From NCBI RefSeq assembly GCF_016921115.1, contig NZ_JAFFZS010000025.1, positions 1 to 64,000 of the forward strand: a stretch of 64,000 bases of DNA. Reading direction: 5' to 3'. The notes below the pieces were generated by a model, which saw only the letters and a program-made list of their open reading frames with translations, searched no databases and had not been told where the DNA came from. Every line of letters begins with the position of its first letter. Position 1 is the stretch's first letter. Shown piece after piece: positions 16,382 through 25,698 of the stretch. Both the position numbers and the translations under genes were made by a program. This stretch comes from Streptomyces actuosus (GTDB lineage: Bacteria > Actinomycetota > Actinomycetes > Streptomycetales > Streptomycetaceae).

Positions 16382-19300
16382 CTACGGAGTGGCCGCGCCC
16401 GCCGGGTTCCCGCCGGCGGAGGCCTCGTCGAGGCAGGCCAGGAGCTGGCGGAAGCACAGGCGGCGGGGCGGATGGAGCGTGTCGTCGGCGAGGAGCTCGC
16501 GGAGCAGGGCGGCCACCGCCGGGCCCGCGTCCGCCGACTGGACGTCCGTCAGCGTGTCCCACTGCGGGCCGTAGGGGGTGTGGGAGTGCGTCAGGATGAA
16601 GCGCCACACGGTCAGCGCGGCGTCCGTGCGCCCGAACGCCGCGCACTCGGCGGCGATCTCCCGGATGTGCCACCAGGACAGCCACGACCGCCGGGTGGCC
16701 GTCCGCACCGCGAACGGCACGGCCTCGGTGCCCTCGGCGGCGAAGAGCAGTCTGAGCCCCGACAGGACGGCCCCGCCGTCCGCCGCGGGCAGCGCGACGA
16801 GCTCCCGGGCCAGTTCCGAGACGACCGGCAGCAGCCGGTCCCACTGCTCCTTGCAGTCCGGCAGCGCCTTGGACACGCCCAGCAGCCAGTTGCTGTTCTG
16901 GTCCAGGCCGGGTACCGACTTCCAGATCTGCGGGAGCAGCTCGACGCCCGTGATCCCCCGGTTCTTGATCAGGAGGCGGGCGGCCGTCTCGTATCCCTCC
17001 TGGTAGCCGAAGGGGGTACGCAGGGACAGCTCGGCGATCTCGTCGGCCTCGTCGCGTGCCCCGGCGTCGGACAGCAGCTGGGCGACGTCGGGGCGGTCGT
17101 CCGCGAGGATCAGCCGGCCACGGTCGGTGTGCCGCATCACGTCCTCGACGGCCGGCGGGCCTGCGGCCGTCAGCCATGTCCCGACGGCCCGGTCCGCGAA
17201 GCCGATGGACCAGTGGGAACGGGCCAGCATCTCCCGGGCCCATGCCCCGGCCTCCTCCCGGGCGCCGAGCCGTGCCTGGGCCGAATGGAGCCGCGCCGGC
17301 ACCCACGGATAGTGGCCCGCGTCCGGGCCGCTGCGCCCCAGGGCCTCTGCCAGCTCCTGCCCGGCGTTCTCGCCCTCGGCCTTGACCAAGGTGTCGGCGG
17401 CCCACTCCGCCACGGCGTCCGTCCACGTCGCGTCCGCGGCGAGAAGTCCGCGGGCGATGCCGGCGGCGGCCTGGACCTCGCCGTACTTCTCCAGCACCCG
17501 GCCGGCCGCCACATGGCAGGAGGCGTCGCCGACGGGGCGCTGCCGGATCGCCGCGACGATCGCGTCGGCCACGTCGTGCGTCGTGCCCGGGACCGCGGCC
17601 GTGAGCCAGGAGTCGGTGATCTGGCGTACCGACCCGGACCGGAAGGAGGGATCGACCAGCGCGGCGCCCGCCAGCGACGTCACCTCCTCGAACATGTCGA
17701 GCCGGACCAGGGCCTTCAGCGCGGCGTCGCAGACCGACGGATCGACACCCGGTGCGTCCATCAGCTCCCGGGCGCGCCGCCGTACCGCCTCCTTGGCGCC
17801 CGGCCCGAGGGCCGCGGCGATCCGGGCCGCCCGGTCGAGCCAGCGGTACAAGCCGCCCAGCAGGGCGGTCAGTACCTCCTCGGCCACGGCGTCCCGGCCG
17901 AGCAGGCTGAAGGCCTGGAGCGCGAGCAGCCGCAGTTCGATCGGCAGATGGACCGTCCGGGCGATCCGCTCCAGTCGGCCGGCCACGACGGGCAGGTGTG
18001 CCAGGCTGCCCAGTACGCTGAACGCCTCCTCCTGCACGTCGGACTGCCAGGTGCAGCAGCCGATGCGCAGCAGGCTCTCGATCAGCTCTCGGGTGTGCGC
18101 CTCGCCGAACCGGACGCCCTCGGCGAGCAGGACGCCGCCCAGCAGCGGGCGCTCGTAGCCGCCCGCCGAGCCCGACCGCAGGCGTTCGGCGATCAAGTCG
18201 GGGTCGTTGCCGGGCTGCTTCGCCCACAGGCACAGCACGAACACGGACAGGGTCTGGTCGTCGTCCTGGAAGGCCCGCCAGAACCACGACTCCGCGTCGG
18301 GGAAGTCGGACGGGCTCTGCTCCGCGTACGCCTCGGCGGCGAAGTACTCGGCGAAGGAGTGGTGCAGGAACCGGAAGCCGTCCTGCTCACTGACGAGCAG
18401 ACCGGTGCTGCGCAGGAAGTCGGGGAGGTCGTCCTCCCAGCCGGCCAGGTGCTCCACGACTGCCGGCGCGTTCTCCCGGACCCAGCGCACCGCCCCGTCG
18501 AGCAGCGGTCCGGCGTCGTCCAGGCGGTGGCGCCCCAGCATGCGGAGCAGGGCGGGCTTGCGGCGGTCGAGCCAGAGGTGCAGTTCCAAGCGGTCCGGGT
18601 CGTCCCGCAGCCGGCGGCGCAGGGCGACCCGCCCGGTCCGGTCGCCCGCGGTTCCCGGTGTCAGCAGGCGGGCGAAGAAGCTCCGGTAGAGACTGACGCG
18701 GTTGGTGGGCAGCCGGCGGTCGGGGCTGACGGTCGCGTTCACCGCGGCGATGGTGGCCAGCAGCGGATTCTGCACCAGCTCCCGCAGGCGGCTGTCCTCG
18801 GTCTCCTGGAGGAACCGGTCCGTGGCGGCCCGGGCGCGCCGCTCGTCGCCGAACTGGGTGGCGAACCACTTCGCGGCGAACTCGCGCAGTTCCTCGGGGC
18901 CGAAGGGCTCCAGCGCGTACTCGCCGAGCGCCGCCGACCGCAGGGGCGACAACTCGGCGTCGGGCAGCGGCCGACTGGTGATCACGAAGCGGTAGACGCT
19001 CTCGGCCCGGGCGTGCTGCGCGATGGCCTTGATCACGGTCTTGCGCGACTCGTGGTCGGTGATCTCGTCCAGCCCGTCCAGGAGGACCAGCCAGCGCGCT
19101 CCGCTCACCCGGCCCTGGAACAGCCACGGCGCGGGGTCGGCGATCAGGCTCGGGCCCAGGCTGCGGCGTACGGCGCGGTCCAGCGTCGCGCTCCAGGTGT
19201 CCGCGTCGCCGGTGAGCGTGTGCGCGGCGATGCGGACCGGCAGGACGGGCTCGGCGAGCGGCGCCGAGAGACTGCTGCTCTCGTCGCGGAGCCAGATGCG

Positions 19301-19975
19301 GGCCAGGGTGCGGGCCAGATGGCTGGTCAGCGTCGACTTGCCGGCCCCGGGCTCGCCGGTGATCAGCAGATGTTCGTGTCGGGCGAGAGCCTCCGGGACC
19401 GGCAGGCGGGTCTCGGCCCGCCCGGGCTCGGCGGACTTCGTCTCCGGCCGGTTGCCGGGCTCGCCGCCCCGGCGTTCGGTCGTCGCCGGCACGGCGTCGC
19501 GCGGGGTGCGGACCTGCTGACGGACGTACACCGCGGACAGCGGAGGCTCCTCCACACCGAGCAGGTCGTACGGCAGCCGCTCCATCGCCCGCGTCTGCGC
19601 CTCCAGCAGGGTGCGCAACGCCAGGGTGGGCCGGGGCAGTTCCGTCCACGACGTCAACCGCGGTGCCCGCTCCTGCCGGCCCGCTTCCGCGGCCCGGTCC
19701 ATGGCGGCCTTGGCCCGGAACCAGAGCGGAGCGACCTCCGCCGCGTCCCGGCCGAGCGCGACGGCGTACGACTTGACCTGGGGGAGGCTGAACAGCTTGG
19801 TGGCGTCGGCGATACCGAGCACCACGTTCTCGTGGGCGAGTTCGGCCCGCACGACCGCGCCGGGGCTGCGGTATCCCGCGTTCTCGACGGCCTGCGCGAA
19901 CCAGTCGGCCAGTTCGTCCAGCTCCGGATGGCGTTCCCGGTCGCCGTCCTGCGGATGCTCCCCGACCCCGACCAT
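16382..19975 (-). CDS. HTH-NACHT STAND NTPase with helical-repeat C-terminus
   Basis: A 1197-residue multidomain protein. Residues about 15-95 resemble an XRE-like or related helical N-domain (GIADATKLFSLPQVKSYAVA). A NACHT ATPase follows: Walker A GEPGAGKST (207-215), Walker B LVLLDGLDE (296-304), sensor 1 FVITSRP (330-336) and a winged-helix region. From about 480 to the end are Ala/Leu-rich helical repeats like HEAT/TPR. This layout is that of signal-transducing STAND proteins, in which the repeats sense a ligand; bacterial members include anti-phage proteins, while others are regulators. No nuclease, TIR or other effector domain is visible, so the N-terminal domain is the presumed output. 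ATG 19975 has GAGGGG at 6 nt. Confidence 0.88.
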   Translation of the reverse strand: MVGVGEHPQDGDRERHPELDELADWFAQAVENAGYRSPGAVVRAELAHENVVLGIADATKLFSLPQVKSYAVALGRDAAEVAPLWFRAKAAMDRAAEAGRQERAPRLTSWTELPRPTLALRTLLEAQTRAMERLPYDLLGVEEPPLSAVYVRQQVRTPRDAVPATTERRGGEPGNRPETKSAEPGRAETRLPVPEALARHEHLLITGEPGAGKSTLTSHLARTLARIWLRDESSSLSAPLAEPVLPVRIAAHTLTGDADTWSATLDRAVRRSLGPSLIADPAPWLFQGRVSGARWLVLLDGLDEITDHESRKTVIKAIAQHARAESVYRFVITSRPLPDAELSPLRSAALGEYALEPFGPEELREFAAKWFATQFGDERRARAATDRFLQETEDSRLRELVQNPLLATIAAVNATVSPDRRLPTNRVSLYRSFFARLLTPGTAGDRTGRVALRRRLRDDPDRLELHLWLDRRKPALLRMLGRHRLDDAGPLLDGAVRWVRENAPAVVEHLAGWEDDLPDFLRSTGLLVSEQDGFRFLHHSFAEYFAAEAYAEQSPSDFPDAESWFWRAFQDDDQTLSVFVLCLWAKQPGNDPDLIAERLRSGSAGGYERPLLGGVLLAEGVRFGEAHTRELIESLLRIGCCTWQSDVQEEAFSVLGSLAHLPVVAGRLERIARTVHLPIELRLLALQAFSLLGRDAVAEEVLTALLGGLYRWLDRAARIAAALGPGAKEAVRRRARELMDAPGVDPSVCDAALKALVRLDMFEEVTSLAGAALVDPSFRSGSVRQITDSWLTAAVPGTTHDVADAIVAAIRQRPVGDASCHVAAGRVLEKYGEVQAAAGIARGLLAADATWTDAVAEWAADTLVKAEGENAGQELAEALGRSGPDAGHYPWVPARLHSAQARLGAREEAGAWAREMLARSHWSIGFADRAVGTWLTAAGPPAVEDVMRHTDRGRLILADDRPDVAQLLSDAGARDEADEIAELSLRTPFGYQEGYETAARLLIKNRGITGVELLPQIWKSVPGLDQNSNWLLGVSKALPDCKEQWDRLLPVVSELARELVALPAADGGAVLSGLRLLFAAEGTEAVPFAVRTATRRSWLSWWHIREIAAECAAFGRTDAALTVWRFILTHSHTPYGPQWDTLTDVQSADAGPAVAALLRELLADDTLHPPRRLCFRQLLACLDEASAGGNPAGAATP

Positions 19976-20092
19976 GGCGCCCCCTCACGATGCCCAGTCC
20001 CGCGGTTTCCCCAGCGTAGGGGGAAACCTCCCGGGGCTCCCAGGGTTGGCTCCGATACATCAACACCGTTTTGGGGCAGGGGAGTTGCCGCC

Positions 20093-20212
20093 GGACGCAA
20101 GGGCGCAAGGGCGCAAGGGCGCAAGGGCGCAAGGACGCAAGGACGCAAGGACGCAAGGACGCAAGGACGCAAGGACGCAAGGACGCAAGGACGCAAGGAC
20201 GCAAGGACGCAA
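20093..20212 (+). repeat. octamer GGRCGCAA x15
   Basis: Fifteen uninterrupted 8-bp units: one GGACGCAA, four GGGCGCAA, then ten GGACGCAA. The block of one variant shows expansion by unit duplication. The array begins 117 bp upstream of the NACHT start codon. Confidence 0.95.
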
Positions 20213-20396
20213 GGACGGTCGGCGTGACGGGTCGAGCGACCCGCGGCGCCCGCGACCTCCGCACCGCGGTGCCCGGCTGTGGCCACCGGCCCGGGGGTGC
20301 ACCGCCCGGGGATGCACCGGCCCGGGGTGCGCACCGGCCGGGCGGGCGCACCGGCCCACGGTCGTCCGGGACCGGTGCCGGTGCCGGGTCCGCACG

Positions 20397-20453
20397 GCGG
20401 AAGGGCCCGGACGGCCGAAAGGCCCGGCCCCATCGGGGACCGGACCCTTCCGC
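20397..20453 (-). terminator. candidate kgd terminator
   Basis: GCGGAAGGG (20397-20405) pairs with CCCTTCCGC (20445-20453), and the intervening CCGG-rich sequence can extend the fold. It lies 62 bp past the kgd stop. No T-run. Confidence 0.45.
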
Positions 20454-20514
20454 ACGGCCCGCAGGTGCCCGACCGGGCGCCTGCGTCAGTGCCTGTTCGA
20501 CATCGTCCGGAGGC

Positions 20515-23500
20515 CTACGCCTCGAACACCTCCCGCACCAGCTGCTCCTGCTCGGCCTGGTGCCGCTTCGCCGAGCCCACGGCCGGGGACGAGCCGTGCG
20601 GGCGCGAGATGCGGCGCAGACGCTCGCCGGCCGGGATGTCCGCGCCGACCGCCAGGTCCAGGTGGTCGATCAGGTTCAGGGCGATGAACGGCCAGGCGCC
20701 CTGGTTGGCCGGCTCCTCCTGGACCCACAGGTACTTCTCGGCGTTCGGGTACTTGCTGATCTCCGCCTGGAGCTCGGCACCCGGCAGCGGGTACAGGCGC
20801 TCGATGCGGATGATCGCGGTGTCCGTCGCGCCGCGCTTGTCGCGCTCGGCGGCCAGGTCGTAGTAGACCTTGCCCGCGCAGAAGACGACCTTGCGGACGG
20901 CGGCCGGGTCGACCGAGGCGTCGCCGATGACCGGGCGGAACTCGCCCGTCGTGAACTCCTCCGCCTTCGAGGCCGCGGCCTTCAGGCGCAGCATCGACTT
21001 CGGCGTGAAGACGACCAGCGGCTTGTGGTGCGGGTTGTGCACCTGCCACCGCAGGAGGTGGAAGTAGTTCGACGGCAGCGTCGGCATGGCGACCGTCATG
21101 TTGTTCTGCGCGCACAGCTGCAGGAAGCGCTCCGGGCGGGCCGAGGAGTGGTCCGGGCCCTGGCCCTCGTAGCCGTGCGGCAGCAGCAGGGTGACGCCGG
21201 AGGTCTGGCCCCACTTCTGCTCCGCCGAGGAGATGAACTCGTCGACGACCGTCTGGGCGCCGTTGACGAAGTCGCCGAACTGAGCCTCCCACATCACGAG
21301 CGCGTCGGGCCGGGCCAGCGAGTAGCCGTACTCGAAGCCCATCGCCGCGTACTCGGAGAGCAGGGAGTTGTAGACGTTGAGCCGCGCCTGGTCCTCGGAG
21401 AGGTACTGCAGCGGCGTGTACTCCTCGCCGGTGCTGCGGTCGATGATGACCGCGTGGCGCTGGCCGAAGGTGCCGCGCTGGGAGTCCTGGCCGGCCAGGC
21501 GGACCGGGACGCCCTCCAGCAGCAGCGAGCCGACGGCGAGGGTCTCGCCCATGCCCCAGTCGATCGTGCCGTCCTCGACCATCGACGCCCGGCGCTGGAG
21601 CTGCGGCAGCAGGCGCGGGTGGACGGTGATGCTGTCGGGGACGGTGACCTGCGACTCGGCGATGCGCTTGACGACCTCCGTGGAGATCGCGGTCGGCACC
21701 GCGACGGGGAAGCCGTCCTGCGGCGCGTGGTCGCCGCCGGGGGCCGGCTGCGAGGTGGCCTCGCGGACCTCCGTGAAGACCTTCTCCAGCTGCCCCTGGT
21801 AGTCCTGGAGCGCCTGCTCGGCCTCTTCCAGGGTGATGTCGCCGCGACCGATCAGGGACTCGGTGTACAGCTTGCGCACCGAGCGCTTCTTGTCGATCAG
21901 GTCGTACATCAGCGGCTGGGTGAAGGCCGGGTTGTCCGACTCGTTGTGACCGCGGCGGCGGTAGCAGATGAGGTCGATCACCACGTCCTTGTTGAAGGCC
22001 TGGCGGAACTCGAAGGCCAGACGCGCGACGCGGACCACGGCCTCCGGGTCGTCGCCGTTCACGTGGAAGATCGGCGCCTCGATCATGCGCGCCACGTCCG
22101 TCGCGTACATGGACGAACGCGAGGACTCCGGGGCGGCGGTGAAGCCGACCTGGTTGTTGATGACGATGTGGACCGTGCCGCCGGTGCGGTAGCCCCGCAG
22201 CTGCGACATGTTCAGGGTCTCGGCCACCACGCCCTGGCCCGCGAAGGCCGCGTCGCCGTGGATCGCCATCGGCAGGACCGTGAAGTCCGTGCCGCCCTTG
22301 TTGATGATGTCCTGCTTGGCCCTCGCCACGCCCTCCAGGACGGGGTCGACCGCCTCCAGGTGCGAGGGGTTGGCCACCAGCGAGACCTTGATCTGCTCGC
22401 CGTCCAGGCCGGTGAAGGTGCCCTCGGCGCCCAGGTGGTACTTCACGTCGCCGGAGCCGTGCATCGACTTCGGGTCGAGGTTGCCCTCGAACTCGCGGAA
22501 GATCTGCGCGTACGACTTGCCGACGATGTTCGCCAGGACGTTCAGGCGGCCCCGGTGGGCCATGCCGATGACGACCTCGTCCAGGCGGGACTCGGCGGCG
22601 GAGTCGATGACCGCGTCGAGCAGCGGGATGACGGACTCGCCGCCCTCCAGCGAGAAGCGCTTCTGGCCGACGTACTTCGTCTGCAGGAAGGTCTCGAAGG
22701 CCTCCGCGGCGTTCAGGCGGCGCAGGATCCGCAGCTGCTCCTCGCGCTCCATCTTGGAGTGCTGGCGCTCCACGCGGTCCTGGATCCACTTGCGCTGCTT
22801 GGGGTCCTGGATGTGCATGAACTCGATGCCGGTGGTGCGGCAGTACGAGTCGCGCAGCACGCCGAGGATGTCGCGCAGCTTCATCATCGACTTGCCGGCG
22901 AAGCCGCCGACGGCGAACTCGCGCTCCAGGTCCCACAGGGTGAGGCCGTGCTCGACGATGTCCAGGTCGGGGTGCTTGCGCTGCTTGTACTCCAGCGGGT
23001 CGGTGTCGGCCATGACGTGGCCGCGGACCCGGTAGGAGTGGATCAGCTCGAAGACGCGGGCGGCCTTGGTGACGTCGTCGTCGTGCGAGGCGTCGATGTC
23101 CCTCAGCCAGCGGACCGGCTCGTAGGGGATGCGCAGCGCCTCGAAGACGTCGTCGTAGAAGCCGTTCTGGCCGAGCAGCAGGTTGGCGACCTGGCGCAGG
23201 AACTCGCCGGACGCGGCGCCCTGGATGACCCGGTGGTCGTAGGTCGACGTGAGCGTCATGACCTTGGAGACGCCGAGCTGGTTCAGGGTGTCCTGGGACG
23301 TGCCCTGGAACTCCGCGGGGTAGTCCATGGAGCCGACGCCCAGGATCACGGACTGGCCGGGCATCAGACGCGGGACCGAGTGCACGGTGCCGAGACCGCC
23401 GGGGTTGGTCAGGGAGACCGTCACGCCGGTGAAGTCGTTCATCGTCAGCTTGTTGTCGCGGGCGCGACGGACGATGTCCTCGTAGGCCTGCCAGAACTCG

Positions 23501-24297
23501 AAGAAGCTCAGCGTCTCGGCCTTCTTGATGGCGGCCACGACGAGCTGCCGGTCGCCGTTGGGCTTCACCAGGTCGATGGCGAGGCCCAGGTTGACGTGCT
23601 CCGGCTTGACCAGGGTCGGCTTGCCGTCCTTGAGCTGGTACGACCAGTTCATCGACGGCATCGCCTTGATGGCCTGCACCATCGCGTACCCGATGATGTG
23701 CGTGAAGGAGATCTTCCCGCCGCGGGCGCGCTTGAGGTGGTTGTTGATGACGATGCGGTTGTCGAACAGCAGCTTCACCGGGACGGCGCGGACCGAGGTG
23801 GCGGTCGGCATCTCCAGCGAGGCGTCCATGTTCTTCGCGACCGCGGCGGACGGGCCGCGCAAGGTCACCAGCTCCGGGCCCGCGGGGGCCTCGGCGGCGG
23901 GCTGCGGCGCCGGCTTCGGCGCGGGCGCCTGAGCGGGCTGCGCAGGCCGGGCCGGGGCGGCCTGCGCCGCGGGAGCCGGCGCCGCCGCGGCCGGCCGCGG
24001 CGCCGGGGCCGCGGGGGCGGCCGGAGCGGCGGGCTGCGGGGCCTGCGGCGCCGTGGTGGTCCCTGCGGCCCCCGCGGCCGCAGTACCCGTTGCAGCCGGG
24101 GTGGCAGCCGCCCCCGGCTTGTAATCGGCGAAGAAGTCCCACCAGGCACGGTCTACCGAGTTCGGGTCCTGGAGGTACTGCTGATAGATCTCGTCGACGA
24201 GCCACTCGTTCGCACCGAACGCGGCAGCGGGGTTCTTGCCCGCGCGGTCGGCGTCGGTCGTAGGGGCGCTCGAGTTACTGGGGGACTGTGGCGACAC
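20515..24297 (-). CDS. kgd: multifunctional 2-oxoglutarate dehydrogenase/decarboxylase
   Basis: A 1260-residue Kgd/SucA-type enzyme combining E1o with an E2-like acyltransferase, as in mycobacteria. It oxidises 2-oxoglutarate in the TCA cycle with separate lipoyl and E3 partners. In order: E1 N-terminal helix (LVDEIYQQYLQDPNSVDRAW), a 60-residue Ala/Pro linker, the E2 catalytic domain (about 125-360; HxxxD-like motif in STYDHRVIQG) and the ThDP-dependent E1 core (GMAHRGRLNVL, GSGDVKYHLG). GTG 24297 is chosen by recalled homologue starts; GTG 24324 would add nine residues. It stands alone. The N-terminal ETKP-type regulatory motif of mycobacterial GarA targets was not identified. Confidence 0.93.
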   Translation of the reverse strand: MSPQSPSNSSAPTTDADRAGKNPAAAFGANEWLVDEIYQQYLQDPNSVDRAWWDFFADYKPGAAATPAATGTAAAGAAGTTTAPQAPQPAAPAAPAAPAPRPAAAAPAPAAQAAPARPAQPAQAPAPKPAPQPAAEAPAGPELVTLRGPSAAVAKNMDASLEMPTATSVRAVPVKLLFDNRIVINNHLKRARGGKISFTHIIGYAMVQAIKAMPSMNWSYQLKDGKPTLVKPEHVNLGLAIDLVKPNGDRQLVVAAIKKAETLSFFEFWQAYEDIVRRARDNKLTMNDFTGVTVSLTNPGGLGTVHSVPRLMPGQSVILGVGSMDYPAEFQGTSQDTLNQLGVSKVMTLTSTYDHRVIQGAASGEFLRQVANLLLGQNGFYDDVFEALRIPYEPVRWLRDIDASHDDDVTKAARVFELIHSYRVRGHVMADTDPLEYKQRKHPDLDIVEHGLTLWDLEREFAVGGFAGKSMMKLRDILGVLRDSYCRTTGIEFMHIQDPKQRKWIQDRVERQHSKMEREEQLRILRRLNAAEAFETFLQTKYVGQKRFSLEGGESVIPLLDAVIDSAAESRLDEVVIGMAHRGRLNVLANIVGKSYAQIFREFEGNLDPKSMHGSGDVKYHLGAEGTFTGLDGEQIKVSLVANPSHLEAVDPVLEGVARAKQDIINKGGTDFTVLPMAIHGDAAFAGQGVVAETLNMSQLRGYRTGGTVHIVINNQVGFTAAPESSRSSMYATDVARMIEAPIFHVNGDDPEAVVRVARLAFEFRQAFNKDVVIDLICYRRRGHNESDNPAFTQPLMYDLIDKKRSVRKLYTESLIGRGDITLEEAEQALQDYQGQLEKVFTEVREATSQPAPGGDHAPQDGFPVAVPTAISTEVVKRIAESQVTVPDSITVHPRLLPQLQRRASMVEDGTIDWGMGETLAVGSLLLEGVPVRLAGQDSQRGTFGQRHAVIIDRSTGEEYTPLQYLSEDQARLNVYNSLLSEYAAMGFEYGYSLARPDALVMWEAQFGDFVNGAQTVVDEFISSAEQKWGQTSGVTLLLPHGYEGQGPDHSSARPERFLQLCAQNNMTVAMPTLPSNYFHLLRWQVHNPHHKPLVVFTPKSMLRLKAAASKAEEFTTGEFRPVIGDASVDPAAVRKVVFCAGKVYYDLAAERDKRGATDTAIIRIERLYPLPGAELQAEISKYPNAEKYLWVQEEPANQGAWPFIALNLIDHLDLAVGADIPAGERLRRISRPHGSSPAVGSAKRHQAEQEQLVREVFEA

Positions 24298-24588
24298 GGC
24301 GGCAACCGCCCTCTTCCGCTTCACAAGGTGATGGACAGCGGGAATAAAGGCTACGCCTACGGGAGGGGGAAGGTCAGGTCGGGCCGGTTGATCGTCGCGT
24401 AAGTCACATCGGAGGGCGTGTTTCGGGGCTGGAAATGGCGGGAAACAAGCGTGGTTCCGCTCTCGCAGGGAGGAGTCGGGATACGGCGATGCGGACCCTG
24501 CGGGCAGCGCCCGCGGGCCTGTGCCTGATCACACGTGCCGACCGGCCCGGACGGCAATGGATCTTGGGGCTCCGCTTCGGACTTTACG
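24298..24588. promoter_or_regulatory. kgd upstream region
   Basis: 291 bp between the kgd start and the histidine kinase 3' end, both genes leftward. It must hold the kgd promoter, but no confident box was picked out and no further gene is seen. Confidence 0.4.
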
Positions 24589-25698
24589 TCAACGTGACGC
24601 GGATGTCTCTCCCGGAAGTGTGACAAGTATCCGGCAACCCCGATCCGATTCGGCCACACGGATCCGGCCGCCGTGCAGGTCGACCGCCCAGCGGGCGATC
24701 GCCAGACCCAGTCCCGTGCCGCCGTCGCTGCCCGGACCGTGCGGGCGGGCGACGTCACCGCGGTTGAAGCGCTCGAACACCCGGTGCCACTGCGACCTCG
24801 GGATGCCGGGCCCCTCGTCCAGGACCTCCAGCTCCAGCGAGTCGGGGCAGGGCCCGGACCTCGCCCGGACCGTGACCCGGCCGTGCGGCGGGCTGTGCTT
24901 GACGGCGTTGTCGACGAGATTCGCCACGACCTGGTGGATCCGCTCGGGGTCCGCGTACGCGGACAGCTCCGGAGGAGTGACGTCCAGGTGCAGATGGACG
25001 TCGGTGCGGGTGTGGCGGCCGGACCCCGACGCCATCCCCACGCGGGCCGAGGCGACCATCTGGGTCTCCTTGAGCACGCCCGACAGATACGGCCACACCT
25101 CGAAGCGCCGCTTCTTGAGCGGCACGACGCCGCTGTCGAGCCGCGACAGGTCCAGCAGGGTCTCCACCAGCCGGCCGAGCCGCTCCGTCTGCTTCAGCGC
25201 GGTGAGCATGGTCTCCGGGTCGGCCTCGGCGATTCCGTCGACGACGTTCTCCAGCACCGCGCGCAGCCCCGCGATGGGCGTGCGCAGCTCGTGCGAGACG
25301 TTGGCCACCAGCTCCTTGCGCTGACGGTCCTGCGCCTCCAGCTCGTCGGCCATGGCGTTGATCGTCTGTGCGAGGTCGCCCAGCTCGTCCCGGCGGTTCT
25401 CCCGCACCCGGCGCGTGTGGTCGCCGTGCGCGATCGACCGGGCCACGGCGTTCATCTCGTCCAGCGGGGAGGTGAGCGAGTGCGCCACGAACTGTGTGAT
25501 CAGCAGCGTCGCGATCATGGAGAAGACCATGATGAACCGCAGCTCGGTCTTGGTGTGCACGGCGATCATCGACAGTCCGGTGGTGATCAGCACCGAGACG
25601 ACGACCAGGACGGCCAGCTTGGTCTTGATCGAGAACGGACGCACGCCGCCCCAGGGGTCCCCGGGGCTCCTCCGCCCGGCCGGCCGCCCGACGCTCAT
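24589..25698 (-). CDS. two-component sensor histidine kinase
   Basis: A 369-residue membrane kinase. Two hydrophobic segments (KLAVLVVVSVLITTGLSMIA; FIMVFSMIATLLITQFVAHS) lie close together, leaving almost no extracellular loop, so it may sense the membrane or an internal signal. HAMP (about 80-130), HisKA with phosphoacceptor His in VANVSHELRTP, and HATPase_c with VDNAVKHS, LDEGPGIP and GGTGLGLAIA follow. The start codon overlaps the regulator's stop (ATGA), so the two are co-translated. Confidence 0.93.
   Translation of the reverse strand: MSVGRPAGRRSPGDPWGGVRPFSIKTKLAVLVVVSVLITTGLSMIAVHTKTELRFIMVFSMIATLLITQFVAHSLTSPLDEMNAVARSIAHGDHTRRVRENRRDELGDLAQTINAMADELEAQDRQRKELVANVSHELRTPIAGLRAVLENVVDGIAEADPETMLTALKQTERLGRLVETLLDLSRLDSGVVPLKKRRFEVWPYLSGVLKETQMVASARVGMASGSGRHTRTDVHLHLDVTPPELSAYADPERIHQVVANLVDNAVKHSPPHGRVTVRARSGPCPDSLELEVLDEGPGIPRSQWHRVFERFNRGDVARPHGPGSDGGTGLGLAIARWAVDLHGGRIRVAESDRGCRILVTLPGETSASR

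Larger units (their letters stand above)
19976..20514. other. 539-bp repeat-rich intergenic region
   Basis: Lies upstream of the NACHT gene and downstream of kgd. It holds the octamer array (20093-20212), a stretch of imperfect GCACCGGCCCGGGG-type repeats (about 20280-20390) and a candidate kgd terminator. No gene is seen; frames through the repeats encode repetitive peptides only. Confidence 0.65.

Noticed and set aside
20093..20212. Possible CRISPR array
   Set aside because: Units are contiguous 8-mers without spacers, and no cas genes are nearby.
16079..20227. 1382-codon plus-strand frame opposite the NACHT gene
   Set aside because: Antisense shadow. The minus strand carries all recognisable motifs, and this frame ends in the octamer repeat.
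20071..24402. 1443-codon plus-strand frame opposite kgd
   Set aside because: Antisense shadow of a highly conserved enzyme; no domains and Arg/Val/Asp/His-rich low-complexity composition.
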